The position numbers were made by a program, and so were the translations under genes. This document shows positions 21,174 through 21,234 of a DNA stretch of 21,234 nt, piece by piece. This stretch comes from Lachnospiraceae bacterium UBA7086 (lineage in GTDB: Bacteria; Bacillota; Clostridia; Lachnospirales; Lachnospiraceae). Below the pieces are notes generated by a model. It searched no databases, was not told where the DNA came from, and was given only the letters and a program-made list of their open reading frames with translations. The stretch spans positions 5,604 to 26,837 of the forward strand of contig DKZA01000023.1 of assembly GCA_002492525.1 (NCBI GenBank). The letters run 5' to 3'. Each line of letters begins with the position of its first letter. Position 1 is the first letter of the stretch.

Positions 21174-21234
21174 TATGATTTGTCTTTTGAGGTTTACATA
21201 ATATAGATATAGGTCGATAGCAATCCGAGGTTCC
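21174..21234. other. Right-edge sequence, not assigned
   Basis: AT-rich 61 bases with one copy each of GTTTACATAA and ATAGGT. More than one minus-strand frame is open to the edge, so the end of a gene cannot be placed. Confidence 0.3.

Overview
The window looks like chromosome of a Gram-positive, low-to-mid GC Clostridia, most likely Lachnospiraceae. Supporting signs are a class I T-box leader, strong AGGAGG-type ribosome sites, an Rpn-family nuclease, DUF1540 and C_GCAxxG_C_C proteins, and a bactofilin next to an M23-like membrane protein. The genus is not resolved. Almost everything is on the minus strand; only the left-edge Rpn fragment and one small membrane protein (8705-9061) are on plus. 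I see no tRNA, rRNA, IS element, prophage or CRISPR.

Left part (1-2720): 3' part of an Rpn-type nuclease with an 11-residue repeat tail, a small secreted protein with a near-consensus promoter, a lipoprotein, and a double DUF1540 metal-binding protein. 2833-7290: a GT39-like membrane glycosyltransferase, thrS, and a small membrane protein that sits between thrS and its threonine T-box leader (specifier ACU, terminator and promoter all visible). 7321-8284: an overlapping SEC-C / C_GCAxxG_C_C pair. 8285-8704: a 420-base spacer with a promoter followed at once by a strong hairpin.

Middle (8705-14135): small membrane protein, pdxS-pdxT (PLP synthesis), tcdA (tRNA t6A dehydratase, probably with a TTG start), a HAD hydrolase, a LysR regulator whose start lies in a 26-bp tandem duplication, and a CPBP membrane protease. 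14295-17437: purA with a clear promoter, rarA, and an ArsR-family regulator. 17481-18747: a bactofilin paired with a membrane-anchored, catalytically degenerate LytM/M23 protein. 18805-20676: a Zn/Cd/Pb-type P1B ATPase without an N-terminal metal-binding domain, with a promoter overlapped by an ArsR-like half-site.

The most interesting part is the gene-free right end (20677-21234). On the minus strand it folds into two consecutive, unusually strong RNA-like structures. The first is a rod closed by 22 pairs out of 23 (three of them G-U) and extended by 13 more, starting about 7 bases after a TATAAT. The second is a compact RNA of about 105 nt whose 5' end pairs with its own 3' end to form a U6 terminator, just after a TATAAT box with 17-base spacing. 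I do not recognise either; they could be two RNAs or one transcript of about 350 nt upstream of the metal ATPase.
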